This document shows, in pieces, positions 10,059 to 20,190 of a stretch of DNA of 43,010 nt; within the stretch, counting starts at the first letter, position 1; each line of letters opens with the position of its first letter. Position numbers and translations under genes: made by a program. Under the pieces are notes generated by a model. The model saw only the letters and a list, made by a program, of their open reading frames with translations, was not told the origin of the DNA and did not search any database. Source of the DNA: Allomyces macrogynus ATCC 38327 (Eukaryota > Blastocladiomycota > Blastocladiomycetes > Blastocladiales > Blastocladiaceae); contig GG745341.1 of NCBI GenBank assembly GCA_000151295.1, positions 361,237-404,246 of the forward strand, read 5' to 3'.

Positions 10059-11007
10059 ACCGTAACCGTGCTGCCGACCATGTCGTGCGCCAACGGCTTG
10101 CAAGTAACGAGAAAAGCAGCGCGATGTCCCTGTGCTCGAGGACCGCAAAGATCGCCGTTTTGTCGGGGGCTTGTTTTCATCAATCTGCATATGTATCAAC
10201 GTTGCGTTCGTTTTGTGCCGTTGGTTGTTGATACATTTTTGGTGAGGAACAAGGTCTCTTACTTGCGATTTGGATCTGGTCACACGAGCGAGTGAGTACG
10301 TTTGCGTCGCCACGCCCACAGAGCGAGTTGGTGACGAGACAAAAAAACCGGCAGCTTGTTGGCAGAAGCGGCTGAATGAAGCGAGAAATGGTGCGATGCT
10401 AGCTTGTTTCAGGTCGCAAAGCTCCACCCTCATGAACACATGAGAACCGTGCCGAGAGCTCTGTCAGGCGGTTTTCCTGGCCGCGAGGAAGACTGTCCAC
10501 CCTGGAGATTCGAGCCCAGGTCGTCGCTTCGCGAGTTGGATGTTTGTGCATGAAGTGCAACGGCCTGGAGCCGTGTCTGGTCGTGCGACGATGTGTTCCC
10601 TCGGTTGAATCTGTCTGACTCTCGCCAATACATGTCAGCAAGCCTGAGATGAAAAAGGAACCTTGTGTCGTGAAATCAAAGTCGGAACGGCAGCGTTGAA
10701 TGGGAGAAGCCGTGAGCGAATCCAAAAAAACAAGGAAACAAACGATCGCGGCAAATGTGAGCCGCGCCGCAGGTCGGTCAAAAAATGTCAGACAGGCATG
10801 GAGGGGGAATCGACCAACACGATCAGGAAAATGAAAAGAAAGCGAGACGAAACGTTGACGATGTAAATCGAATGGGGGTGACGATGCACGTGCGGCTGTA
10901 CATGATTGTTGTAGGATCCCAAGCCAAAACACGACGAAAAACAAGAAACCGAAACGCTCCCCACCGTCGCGCGAGCCGCGTCCCGCACACACACGTCTTT
11001 GCTGGCT
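10059..11007. other. Convergent intergenic region, about 950 bases, no gene recognised
   Basis: Lies between the 3' ends of the C2-like and NYN genes. A minus-strand open frame at 10399-10992 has no domain or splice support. A T-arm-like stretch near 10505 (ATTCGAGCCCAG) does not fold into a full tRNA. Confidence 0.5.
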
Positions 11008-13272
11008 TTAGACGACACACACCAAGTTGGCCACGTCGGCATCAAGCACAAACAAGTGCAGCGACCCGCCAGCGTATGCGCCCTCGGCCTCGGCCATGGC
11101 CGCCGCCGCCGCCGCCTGCTTGGCGAGTTTGCTGTAGACCGACGACAGGCACGCGGAAAACGACGCGACAATCACGGTCCACCCGCGGCGCAGCGCGCGT
11201 GCGACCTGCGCGCCAAACCCGTCGGTAAACTGCGCGACAGCGCCGTCGCCCGTAAGCAAGATCAGGATCCCGCGGTCGTAGTCGAGCATCGAGTCGGCCA
11301 TTTTCACGTGCAGCAGCTCGTCGACAAACATTTCCTTGCCGCGGCCGCCAGTACTCGAGCTGGGGGTCGTGGGCGCGGTCGCGGCGACGCGCTTGGTGGA
11401 AGAGGTGGAGCGCGCCATGAGTGCGGTCGACGACGCGCGCTTGGTGGTGGCAGCGAGGCTCGTCGATGAGGACGAGGCCGTGGAAGTAGACTTGGTGGTG
11501 GTGGCACTGCGGTGCTGAGCCGGGGACGGGCCGGTCGTCGAGTGGCCGTTCATGCTGTTGTTGCTGTTGCTGTTGCTGTTGCTGTTGTTTAAGTTGTCGG
11601 TGCTGCTGTTCTTCTTGGCCGCGGCCGCGAGCCGGAACGCGTTCAAAATGGCCTGCAGGTCGAGCGACGGGTGTGCTGCCGGTTGCGGCGCCGGCACGGC
11701 GTCCCGCCCCTTCATCCCGCTGTAATCACTCGCGCGCGTCGACGTATCCGACTCCATGCCCGACCAGTCGTCGGACGCGGCGCCCGCCGACGAGGACCCC
11801 GACGACGACAGCGACCGTGCCGCATTCCCGCGACTCTTGTTGTAGACACGGTCGAGCACGAGCGTCTCGAACGCGAGCGCCTGCGCGTCGCGCAAATCCT
11901 GCACGAGCGGGCGCGACGCGACCAGCACCTTTTTCACAACCTGGTAGTAGTGCGCGGGCATCCCGCCGACGCCGCACGTGCACTTGGGCGTCTGCGCGCG
12001 CAGCGCCATGACTTCGTCGATCGACCGCGGCATCGCGGCACGGCGCAGCATCGACCGCGTCGACGTTGACGGGGTGACGCTGGCGTTGGCGGGAAGACAC
12101 GCGGCGGGGCACGTCGCGTGGTGCACATGCCCGGCAACGACCGTGTCGAGCATGGCCGTGATTACCTTGGCGAGCCGCGCGTACGAGAGCCCGAGCGTCG
12201 CGCCGGGCGGAACGAGCGCCCGCCGCTGCTGCTTGGGCAGCTGGTTGGCCAGGTTCTGCGCGCCGTGCAAAATGTTGGAGTTATCGACAAAGATGTGCAC
12301 CGTCTGTGGGTGCGCGGGCGTCCACTGGGTTGGCGTGAAAGTCGGGGACGTCGGCGACGCGAGCGCTGCCGGGACGCCATGCCGCGACGACTTGTCGGAC
12401 GCTGACCCGCGGTGGTGCCGCGCCGACGTGGCCGACCGCGGCGTGCGGTGGTGCGTGTCCGGCGTTGAGGCCGAGTCCGAGTGGACGGTGGTCGAGGGAG
12501 CAATGTGCAGGGCCGCGGGCCTGGTGGCCGCGTTCCGGTAGGAATGTACAGGGGTGGGCGCCGCGGCAATGGCCGAATCGGCCGGGTGAGACCGGCGACG
12601 CGCGCGCGGCGCGCGAGGGGGCGTGGTCTTGGCCGCTGCCGGGGCCGCGGCAGGCACCAGGGCTGGAACGGGTTTCACGACAGCGCCGGTCGGAACACGG
12701 TCGGCGGGGATAAGCTTGGGGTGGCGGATGCGAGGAGCAGCAGCGGGGACTGAGCCGTGAGCGGGACCAGGAACTTGAACTGGGACTTGAACTGGGACTG
12801 GAGCACGAGCAGGAGCCGGTTCAGCCGGCACCTGGCGCGATCGCGGAGTCCCAACACGTGGAGAATGGCCGGGACGGACGGCAGCGGTGCACGCGAGCCG
12901 CGGGACCGGCAGCGCGAGCGCGGCTCGCAGCGCGTCCGTCCGCGGCATTGCGGACCGTGGAGTCGGGGACCGTGGAGTCGTGGGCTTTGGTGTCGCGACG
13001 CGATTGCGATCGCGCGCGCCACCGACAGGCTGCGGGGCCGCGGCGACCGCGGGCGCGGGAGCGGCAGGCTTGGCGGTCGCGGCCGAGTCGATCGCGTGGG
13101 CAGGCGACGCGACGCGGGCCTTGCACTTGCGCAGAAAATCGAGGGCGCGGTCGAGCGATCCGAGCTGCAGGTCGGGCTGCACGCACTGATGCGGCGGCTG
13201 ATGCGCGCCAGCGGGCCCGCGGTCGGCAAGCGCGCCCGGATCCGGCTGCGTCGTCGCGCTGGGAGCGGTCAT
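11008..13272 (-). CDS. NYN/PIN-like ribonuclease-domain protein, low-complexity rich
   Basis: A single uninterrupted frame of 754 residues, unusual in a window where the other protein genes have introns. The N-terminal roughly 320 residues are Ala/Pro/Arg-rich and probably disordered. The NYN (PIN-like) domain starts at about residue 325 with V-H-I-F-V-D-N-S-N-I, the acidic first strand that binds metal. It resumes after a very long insert (about residues 440-620) with F-V-D-E-L-L, L-L-T-G-D-G-A and a final strand containing W-T-V-I-V-A-S-F. The insert includes Asn/Ser repeats (N-S-N-S-N-S-N) and Ser/Thr runs. In most active NYN domains the third motif reads G-D-G-D or G-D-S-D; here the last position is Ala, so catalysis may be weakened. 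Family members act in RNA decay or processing. Divergent from the V-ATPase subunit e gene. Confidence 0.75.
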   Translation of the reverse strand: MTAPSATTQPDPGALADRGPAGAHQPPHQCVQPDLQLGSLDRALDFLRKCKARVASPAHAIDSAATAKPAAPAPAVAAAPQPVGGARDRNRVATPKPTTPRSPTPRSAMPRTDALRAALALPVPRLACTAAVRPGHSPRVGTPRSRQVPAEPAPARAPVPVQVPVQVPGPAHGSVPAAAPRIRHPKLIPADRVPTGAVVKPVPALVPAAAPAAAKTTPPRAPRARRRSHPADSAIAAAPTPVHSYRNAATRPAALHIAPSTTVHSDSASTPDTHHRTPRSATSARHHRGSASDKSSRHGVPAALASPTSPTFTPTQWTPAHPQTVHIFVDNSNILHGAQNLANQLPKQQRRALVPPGATLGLSYARLAKVITAMLDTVVAGHVHHATCPAACLPANASVTPSTSTRSMLRRAAMPRSIDEVMALRAQTPKCTCGVGGMPAHYYQVVKKVLVASRPLVQDLRDAQALAFETLVLDRVYNKSRGNAARSLSSSGSSSAGAASDDWSGMESDTSTRASDYSGMKGRDAVPAPQPAAHPSLDLQAILNAFRLAAAAKKNSSTDNLNNSNSNSNSNNSMNGHSTTGPSPAQHRSATTTKSTSTASSSSTSLAATTKRASSTALMARSTSSTKRVAATAPTTPSSSTGGRGKEMFVDELLHVKMADSMLDYDRGILILLTGDGAVAQFTDGFGAQVARALRRGWTVIVASFSACLSSVYSKLAKQAAAAAAMAEAEGAYAGGSLHLFVLDADVANLVCVV
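11553..11590. repeat. TTGCTG hexanucleotide repeat coding Asn/Ser repeats
   Basis: Tandem TTGCTG units within the NYN gene; on the minus strand they read as alternating Asn and Ser codons. Confidence 0.8.
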
Positions 13273-14300
13273 GGTTGGAGTACTGGGTCAAACGGAGTTG
13301 GCGGCGGTATCAGAAGATAGAGATGGGTGCGGGCAGGAAAGAGTCGAGTCACGAGACGCAGGCCCACCAACACGCGCGCGTCGTCGTGCGCGCCGTCAAC
13401 AGCGACACTCGGCGTGTGCGCGTCGCGGCACGCATCGAGGGCAGCGTTGATCGGCCGGCGCGAGTAAGTAGCGCTGGCGAGCAGGACGCGCAGGCACGCC
13501 AAGACGCACTCCGCGCCGCGAAAATCGGGTGCTTTGGTCGGCTGGTTGGCGGGAGTCGGGCAGTCGGTGGGCAGGCGCGTTGAACGAGCGGGAGCGCGGT
13601 CCAGAGACGCAGCGGAGGTGCACAGCGGGAAAACGGCGGCCGGCGTCAACAGCGAGGGCTGCTTGCGAAACGAGCCGCGAGCCGACGAGCGAGCGCGTAC
13701 TCGGCGCTCGTTCGGAGACAGGTCCGGGGGCGTTGCAGTGGGTGCGGGTGGGAATGCCGCGAGTCGAGTCTGGAGTTCTTGTCGCGCGACGGTGCAGGAG
13801 CGTTGCCGCGGAAGGCGACGTCGTGCCGCCGTCGTGTCGTTGGCGGCAGCGGGCAAGCAGCCGCAAGCAACAACGATGGGAAGCGCCTTTCGCGACCAAA
13901 ACGCGCGCGAGGGCTTGACGGGAGCACCGCACGTGGCAAACGACGTTGTCCACCGCGTCTCTCTTCCGTCTCTCGGCTCCGCCTTGCTCGAGTGCTTTCG
14001 GCGTCGGCACCGTCGACGCAGCTGCAACACCGTGATCTGCCTTGACCACGACGCTCCGTGACCCGCAAGTCGCTGCATTTCGTTCGCTGTGACGCATTCG
14101 AAGCGAATTGGATCCCGGCGCTGCATCTGACCACGCCGTGCTCAACTACCCGACCGCCCGACTTGGCCGCCCGCTCGCGCTCCGCTCTGCAACGGACACG
14201 GGATCGATTCGCGCGCAAACCTACGCACACTCACCTCGACGTGACCACGTCGCCGACGCTCGAGCCTGCGCCCCATCACCCCCACCGCGTCGTCAAGACC
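13273..14300. other. Long divergent intergenic region, no gene recognised
   Basis: About 1,030 bases between the NYN start and the V-ATPase subunit e start. It is GC-rich with overlapping open frames on both strands, none with a recognisable domain. Likely promoters and 5' untranslated regions. Confidence 0.45.
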
Positions 14301-14699
14301 ATGTCCGGCGCCGGCATTGTTCTCGGCCTGCTCTTCGCCGTGATTGGCGTGAGCTTGGTCATTGTCAAGCTGTGGCCCAAGTCGCCCGAGCGCAAGTACG
14401 TGTCCCCATTGGCGCGCCCTCATTCGACCAATCATGAATCGCTGACGTGTCGAAATGTTTTGGGATAGTCTCATCGTCACGTCGTTGGTCCTCACCCTGT
14501 CCTGCCTCTACCTCATGTGCGTTGCCCTCGCGCGATCCGTGACCGATGGGTCCACCCCGTCGCGTCGGCTGCGCATTGTGTGTGCTGATTTCTGGCCGAG
14601 ACCCTGATGCTGCCCACTCCTGCGTCTAGGTGGGCCGTACCTTACATGGCGCAGCTGCACCCGCTCGTCCCTCCGAAACGGACCGTGCAGCATCATTAG
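14301..14699 (+). CDS. V-type ATPase V0 subunit e (VMA9-like)
   Basis: Three small exons, 14301-14395, 14469-14516 and 14630-14699, join to a 70-residue protein. Two hydrophobic helices are visible: residues 4-24 (G-I-V-L-G-L-L-F-A-V-I-G) and about 34-50 (T-S-L-V-L-T-L-S-C-L-Y-L-M-W). They are followed by the diagnostic M-A-Q-L-H-P-L-V-P-P-K-R. The L-M-W-A plus Q-L-H-P-L-V-x-P-x-R pattern is that of fungal subunit e. It sits in the membrane sector of the vacuolar proton pump and is needed for V0 stability. Length fits the family (about 70-80). No single long ORF covers it, so it is easily missed by ORF scanning. Introns are 73 and 113 nt. Confidence 0.9.
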
Positions 14700-15019
14700 C
14701 CGACACCGCAACAGACTGTGCGCTTCCGCTCTTGGTTTGGGCTTGTGCGCACCTGTTGAGTCGACAGCAGGTCGAGGTGCTTGAAGGCGTGTTGGAAATA
14801 TGAATGCCCTCCTCCATTCCATTTTAAAACCCAATTTCTTCGGACAGGTCTGTTTGCTGGAGGTTCTCTGGCAGGCGCTTCTTGCGGCTCGCTGCTGCAT
14901 AGTGCTGTCAGCACTCACTCGTGCCGTGTCGCAATAAAACCAGGCCAAGCAACAATGACGCAAAAAGGGTCCGCAAAAACCGAACTGATCCCCTTGGTTC
15001 GGCAGAGAAAGAATTCTTC
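14700..15019. other. Intergenic stretch with possible poly(A) signal
   Basis: About 320 bases, more AT-rich than coding DNA. An AATAAA at 14933-14938 lies about 235 bases after the subunit e stop and could serve as its poly(A) signal. Nothing else was recognised. Confidence 0.4.
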
Positions 15020-15090
15020 GGTCCCACTGAGATTCGAACTCAGGTTGCTGGATTCAAAGTCCAGAGTGCTAACCACTACACTATGGGACC
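15020..15090 (-). tRNA. tRNA-Gln (TTG anticodon)
   Basis: On the minus strand the acceptor stem GGTCCCA pairs with TGGGACC. A D-arm contains AGTGGTTA. The anticodon arm is CTGGA-CTTTGAA-TCCAG, giving anticodon TTG. The T-arm is CTGAG-TTCGAAT-CTCAG. The cloverleaf is complete at 71 bases with no intron and no encoded CCA, as expected for a eukaryotic nuclear gene. The GTGGTTAGCAC and GTTCGAATC segments match internal A and B box promoters for RNA polymerase III. It reads CAA codons. Confidence 0.96.
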
Positions 15091-15334
15091 ATCTCCTTAC
15101 GTAATGGAGGGAGCCCTCCATTGTATATATCCTACTGCAACATTTGCCCGCGCGCAACCAACCAACCTCCCGAACGTCGAACGACATCGTCAACATTTTG
15201 TCGTCGTCGTCAACAGCGACTGGACGCCCACACAGGACTGAACCCGCCAACTCGCTGCAACTGCACGCGTCAATCCACGCGTCTTTCTTTCCATCCGCTC
15301 CCCGCAACCGCGCCCCGCCTCGACCTCCCTTGCG

Positions 15335-16225
15335 ATGGCGCTCAACTGGACCGTCCTCGCGCCCGACGGCGCCGGCCCGCTGCCCTTGCCCGAAGAAAAG
15401 ATCTTCTCCTCCTACGAGCCCGTGCGGCTCGAGTTTGAGTCGGGCAACGGGTACCCCGGTGCAGGCGGCACATCGATTCTCGTCAAGCGCGGCAAGCTCT
15501 ACGTCACGTCGCACCGACTCGTCTATTGCGCGGCCACGTTCTTGGACGCGGCCACCAACGCCGCGCGGAGTGCCGAAACCGCTGCGTCGTCGTCATCGGG
15601 GACCACGGCCCCGGCACCGCAAGCGTGCTCGTCGTTCCAGTCGCTGAGCATGCCGCTGCGGTCGCTGCACGATACGCGACTGCATGACCCGTGGTTTGGG
15701 ACCAAGTTTGTAGAAATGGTCGTGGAACCGGTACGTCCGCGTGTGCGCGCTCGCTTGCTCGATGCGGTGGATGAGGTCCCGACAAGGTCGGCGCACACCG
15801 TAGCTGACGCAGTCCGTCTTCTCCAGGTCTCCGGCGGCGGCCTTCATATCCCGGGCACGGCCAAGTTCTACTTTGATCGTACGTAGAAACTCACGACGAC
15901 GCCATGATCGCGCACGCGCAACGCGTCGTTATTTGAACCTGATGGCTAACGCCACATTCGCGATTTTCCAGAGGGCGGAGCGTCGGAAATGTACGCCGTG
16001 TTCTCGGCCATTCTGCAGCGCGACCGGCCAGACGTGGTCTTGACGGCACCGCACCGAGTGCCCGCCGACGAGCCGCTGCCGCTCTATTCGCGCCCGCCAT
16101 CCTCGGGAGCACACGCTGCGCCGCAACCGCCTGCACCGGGCGCCGACGAACTGCCGCCGTCCTACACGGCACCGCCCGATGGTGCGTCGGCGCCCGTGAG
16201 CGATTCGAAGCGGCCTATCGAGTGA
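15335..16225 (+). CDS. WBP2-like protein (GRAM domain plus PPxY)
   Basis: Exons 15335-15730, 15827-15878 and 15972-16225 give 233 residues. It opens M-A-L-N-W-T, close to the M-A-L-N start of WW-domain-binding protein 2. A GRAM/PH-like domain covers about residues 20-150, with K-R-G-K-L-Y-V-T-S-H-R-L-V-Y (strands 2-3) and P-W-F-G-T-K-F later. The C-terminal 70 residues are Pro/Ala-rich and contain L-P-P-S-Y, a P-P-x-Y ligand for WW domains such as those of NEDD4/Rsp5 ligases or YAP. A Ser/Thr/Ala-rich insert (about residues 70-95) interrupts the GRAM domain. In animals WBP2 is a transcription co-factor and adaptor. The fungal role is unknown; a Rsp5 adaptor would fit the PPxY motif (inference). 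Confidence 0.85.
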
Positions 16226-16579
16226 ATGGTGTTGTGTGCGTGCGGGCAGCGCCCGCGATGAGTGCGAACCAGAGGATGAACGGCGGTTGCGCTGCTTTGT
16301 ACATTTTTTCTTCCAAGAGATGTTGTTGTTTCGTTTTGGGTGGCCATGTTTATTTTCCTCATTGGTGTGCATCGCCACTACGACGACGGCCAGCGGCGAT
16401 TCTTGGCGAGATTTCACACGGAGACAGTTGGTTGCACGTCAGTACACATGCGACGTCGTTTGCGCCCATACTTGCCATCGGCCGGTCGTTCTCCACCTCC
16501 TCGCGCCTCTCTCCTGTGAGCCGCACGCCCTCGACGACCAGCGACACGCGTCCCATCCCTGCCGGCCCAAGTCCCCGCA
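16226..16579. other. Intergenic region between two co-oriented genes
   Basis: About 350 bases holding the 3' end of the WBP2-like transcript and the promoter of the SCP2 gene. No other feature was recognised. Confidence 0.45.
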
Positions 16580-17191
16580 ATGGCACCGACCCGCACCAAC
16601 TCCGCATCGACGACCGCCTCTGGCAATGCCGGAGACCTGTCCCTGGCGACGACGCTCTTCACCGAACTCGACCGGGAACTGCAAGCCAACCCGCGTCTTG
16701 TCGGCTCGCTTCGCGCGCTCTTCTGCATTCGCGTCACGCGCCGCGGCCTGCGCAAGGGCGAGTGGTACCTGCTGTGCCGCGGGCAGACGTCGCCGCCGCT
16801 CGTCTCGACGGCAATGCCGTCGGTCGGTCACGAGCGCAAGGAAAAGTTGCCAGTCGTCATGATTGAAATTGATCAGCGCGACTTGTTCAATTTCTTTTCG
16901 GGCGGATTGAACTCGTACAAGGCGATCACGACGGGCCGCGTGCGCGTTGCGGGGGATTTGACGGTCGCGATGGCGCTCGAGGACGTGTTTCGAAAGGTAC
17001 GACGTCGCGCGTGGGGGGTTGGCGGCAGTTAGAGGATGGAAATGCGCCAGACCGTGAAATGCGCCAGACCGTGAAATGCGCCAGACCGTGAGCTCATGAC
17101 GCGTACTTTGGATCGGTAGGCCGGCGGTGTCGAGAAGACGATGCAATCGCTGCGCATGTACGAGCAGACGCGCGCGACGGCCAAGCTGTAG
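16580..17191 (+). CDS. SCP2 sterol-carrier-domain protein
   Basis: Exons 16580-16996 and 17120-17191 give 162 residues. The C-terminal half has the SCP2 fold signature: I-T-T-G-R-V-R-V-A-G-D-L-T-V-A-M-A-L, where the helix after G-D covers the lipid tunnel, preceded by L-F-N-F-F-S-G. SCP2 domains bind sterols and acyl chains and move them between membranes. There is no SKL-type peroxisomal C-terminus; the protein ends T-A-K-L. The second exon is only 24 codons, and the 123-nt intron contains a perfect 17-bp triplicate (17040-17090). Convergent with the ankyrin gene. Confidence 0.8.
17040..17090. repeat. Three perfect tandem copies of a 17-bp unit inside an intron
   Basis: The unit AAATGCGCCAGACCGTG occurs three times without change (17040-17056, 17057-17073, 17074-17090) in the intron of the SCP2 gene. 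Confidence 0.95.
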
Positions 17192-17355
17192 GCCGGTGCC
17201 GTTCCGTTCCATCGCGCGCGGCGAGGCCGATTGCGCGACCGCAGTCCGAGCCGTTGCCGCTTCTGCCGTTGATAAAGAGATCCATGTTTTGAATCCAAAT
17301 CACCAGCTTCCCGTCCGTCCGTCTCAGTCTCAGTCCAGGTCTCTGCTCTCCTCCA

Positions 17356-18965
17356 TCACGGCGCGCTCCCCAACCCAAACTTGGCCAACAACGCGCGATT
17401 CGACGCGTCCAATGCATCCCGCGGCGAACTGCCCGACGACGTGGCCGACGGAACCACCGCCGCGCCCTTACTACTGCTCGCGGGCGACGACGAGCTCGGC
17501 GAAACGACCGACCCAGACCCGGACCCGGATCCGGATGCGGGGCTCGTCGCCGTATTACTGCGCCGTAACGACGGGAACGTGGCCGACAGGGACAGTTTCG
17601 ACCGCCACGTCGGCGATCGCGACATGCGGGACGTCGTCGTGACCGGCGGGACCACCACCGCGGCAGCCGGTTCCACGGGAGCTTGGACGGGAGGTAACGT
17701 GGGCAGCCGCGCGCGTGCCCGAGGGTCCACGGTCGCGCGGACGGGCCTTGTTGTTGTTGCGCTGGTGGACCCGACACCCACGGCATCGTGCGCAGCCGCC
17801 AGGAACCGGCGAGGGCCGCGGTACTGCCCGACGAGTCGAGCGACGACCGCGTCGTCGCGTTCAGACTCCATGCGGCCGCGTCGGCGGAGGTCGCGAGCAC
17901 AACTTCCAGGTCGATTGGGTCTTGCCGCACAACGGCCGACCAGAAGGGGTGCCGCGCGGGGAAGCGCGCGGCTTGGACGAGCGCGAGGGCGGGGACGGGT
18001 ACGGCGGTAGAGGGTGGAGTGAATGGGGTGGGTGATGACGCGGCGAGCTCGGACAGCGGTGAGGGAGGGGAGGGGGAGCGCGGTGACAAGTCGAACGACG
18101 TGAGCGTCGACGCGAGCCACCCGATCGTCCCGGCCGACACGGACGCGTCGGGCTTGCCGCCCGCGCTCGACGACGCCGGGCCCGAGTCGGTCAGTCCAGA
18201 CCACAACTTGTCGCTTTCCCCAAGCGCAGCTGCGCTCACGGGACTCGCTGAAGGCACGAGCAACCGCGGATCCCACTCGCCCACATCGTGCATCGCGCGC
18301 GCACTCCACGCCGGAATCGCCGGATCCGCGCCATTCGCCAACAGCAGCGCCGCCGTCGCCACCGGGTGCCCCGCGGTCGCACAGCAGCAGAACCCGAGCG
18401 CGGTCCAACCCGTCAGCGGGAATTGCTCGTTCACGTGCGCCCCAGGGAAATCGAGTAAGACCTGTACCATGTCGACGTCGCCGCGCGCGCTTGCGAGCAT
18501 CAGCGGCGACGGCATCCATGCCGAGGCGCGGACGAGCGGCGTGGTTTGCGCCGTTGGGAAACTGCGGATCGCGGAGAGGACGGCGCGGACCACGTCGATG
18601 TGGCCGTAATACGCGGCGGCGTGCAGGACGGCCGCGCCGTATTCGGTGCGCGACGACAGGAGCGAGTCGGCGGGGACGGACGTGATGTGCGCAACGAGCA
18701 GGGCGGTCACGGGCGCGGGGGGTGGGGTGGGCGATGCGGCCAAGGCGCGCATCAACGGCGTCCACCCACCAGGTAAGTCGTCGGCGGTCTCGTCATTGAG
18801 AATCGTGTGGAGCCGATCGAGGAGGGTGTCCAGCTGCGCCGGGTCGAGTTCCGCGGGTGCAGAGTCAGCTGGGAGCGGGATCGGCAGGCTTGGCGGGTCC
18901 GTCTTGGCCGCGGGCGTATCACTGCCGGGGTCCGCGGCGAGGGCGGGCAGGACGGCAACGTCCAT
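17356..18965 (-). CDS. Ankyrin-repeat protein, reading frame shifts near 3' end
   Basis: Starts at 18965 (M-D-V-A-V-L-P). Ankyrin-type repeats are visible at about residues 65-200: G-W-T-P-L-M-R-A-L, then A-V-L-H-A-A-A-Y-Y-G-H-I-D-V-V-R, then P-L-M-L-A-S-A-R-G-D-V-D-M-V, then G-W-T-A-L-G with L-L-L-A-N-G-A-D-P. A Ser/Pro-rich region follows. Around 17710-17790 the first frame turns into an Arg/Trp-rich shadow, while a second frame becomes credible (P-P-V-Q-A-P-V, S-G-S-G-S-G-S-G, D-A-L-D-A-S-N-R-A-L-L-A-K-F) and stops at 17356. The join could be an intron of 71 nt with a weak donor or a single-base indel; I could not settle it. Ankyrin repeats mediate protein binding. No partner is indicated. 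Convergent with the SCP2 gene. Confidence 0.7.
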
Positions 18966-19346
18966 GGTGGCGAATCATCAACTTGAGAGCATGGCGACCC
19001 AGGGCCGCCCGACTCGTTCCGCGCCCGTGCACTCGACCAGCTGGTGGGCCATTTCCACGGCATCATGGTCATTTTTGGCGTCAATGCTGCAAGTCGTGCG
19101 CGTCGTTAGCGGGCCAGGGGTGCTGGAGCGGGGTCGGGCGAGGAGTCGACGGAGGTGGACTTGCATTTTCGGCGAGATCAGAGCGGGGCTACTCCACACC
19201 GCAGCGCGTGATGCGCCTGCCAAAGGAGTCTCCATGGGAACTGCCTGCTCCACCGCAGATCAGTCAGCTTCAAGCCGGACGAGCGAGACGCTGAACTTGC
19301 ATCTCCCTCTTCATCATTCTGTTTGCGCAAAAGACAGCACGGCAAC
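18966..19346. other. Divergent intergenic region between ankyrin gene and YAE1
   Basis: About 380 bases that should hold two promoters. No further feature was recognised. Confidence 0.45.
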
Positions 19347-19981
19347 ATGGACAGCGACTGGGCTTCGGACGTGAACGACGACGACTGGCAGCGGCAGGTC
19401 AGCGAGCGCGAATGGCAGCGCCTGCAAGACGATCACAAAAAAGTACCAGACGCTGCAATCATGACCGGTTCACGTGCATCAAGCTCACGAAATGGCGCGG
19501 TCTAGGCCGGGTACCGCGAGGGCGTGATTGAGGGCAAGGACCAGACGATGCAGGCCGGGTTCAACGATGGGTTTGCTGCCGGATCGGCAATCGGATTACG
19601 AGTCGGGCAACTCGTTGGCCGACTTCGGTGCGCTTATTGCATCGGAAGTTGCTTCACTGGATTGAAAATGCTGACCGTGATGGCGTCTTTGGTAGAGCAC
19701 AGCTCCTGATCCTGTCGCTGACGCCTACAAGGACCAGCGAGACTGAGGCCGACCAACTCTTGGACGAGGGGAACGCGCTGCTGAGCGAGGCCAGCACGGT
19801 GCTGCGAGACCTGGCCCATGTCTACTCGACGGACCGCGTGCGCGCCATGTACGACGCGTCTATGGCACCGACCGCATCGACCGAATCGATTGTCGCCGCG
19901 TCGAAGCTCCTGGACCCTGCATCCGGGAGTGTCGCGGCTCTCCGGGGCAAGGTCGAGGCGTGGCTGCATCAGTTCGCGTGA
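19347..19981 (+). CDS. YAE1: YAE1 family protein (deca-GX3 motif)
   Basis: Exons 19347-19442, 19506-19627 and 19696-19981 give 167 residues. After an acidic, Trp-containing N-terminus (D-W-A-S-D, D-D-D-W, E-W-Q-R-L), the second exon begins with G-Y-R-E-G-V-I-E-G-K and continues with Gly every fourth residue (G-F-N-D-G-F-A-A-G, then G-L-R-V-G-Q-L-V-G). This is the deca-GX3 pattern of Yae1/Lto1. In yeast the Yae1-Lto1 complex recruits the ABCE1/Rli1 protein for cytosolic Fe-S cluster insertion, which supports ribosome function. The C-terminal third is helical and less conserved. Introns are 63 and 68 nt; the second acceptor was chosen because the alternative CACAG site 7 bases on leads straight to a stop. 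Confidence 0.87.
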
Positions 19982-20190
19982 AGAGGAGTGTGGATCAACG
20001 AACTAAACCATTCGTTTCTGAGCACGCCGGCGAGGGTGAGAACAGCGATCATTTGCCATTCGCGCGACAGGCAAGAAACCGTGGAGGGAGGCACTTCCAA
20101 TCCCCATATCCGAAATTGAAGCCATTTACTACGTAGCGACGGGCAGACCTCGAACCAAACCGAAAAGCGACAAGGGGAGGGGTAGAGGAG

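Noticed and set aside
10490..10560. Possible tRNA (T-arm-like ATTCGAGCCCAG)
   Set aside because: No matching acceptor stem, anticodon arm or D-arm could be found on either strand.
10399..10992. Minus-strand frame of 197 codons in the convergent gap
   Set aside because: No recognisable domain, overlaps other open frames and lacks start context or splice continuation.
13269..14126. Overlapping open frames upstream of the V-ATPase subunit e gene
   Set aside because: Arg-rich in all frames on both strands, no motif, no splice logic. Consistent with GC-rich promoter DNA.
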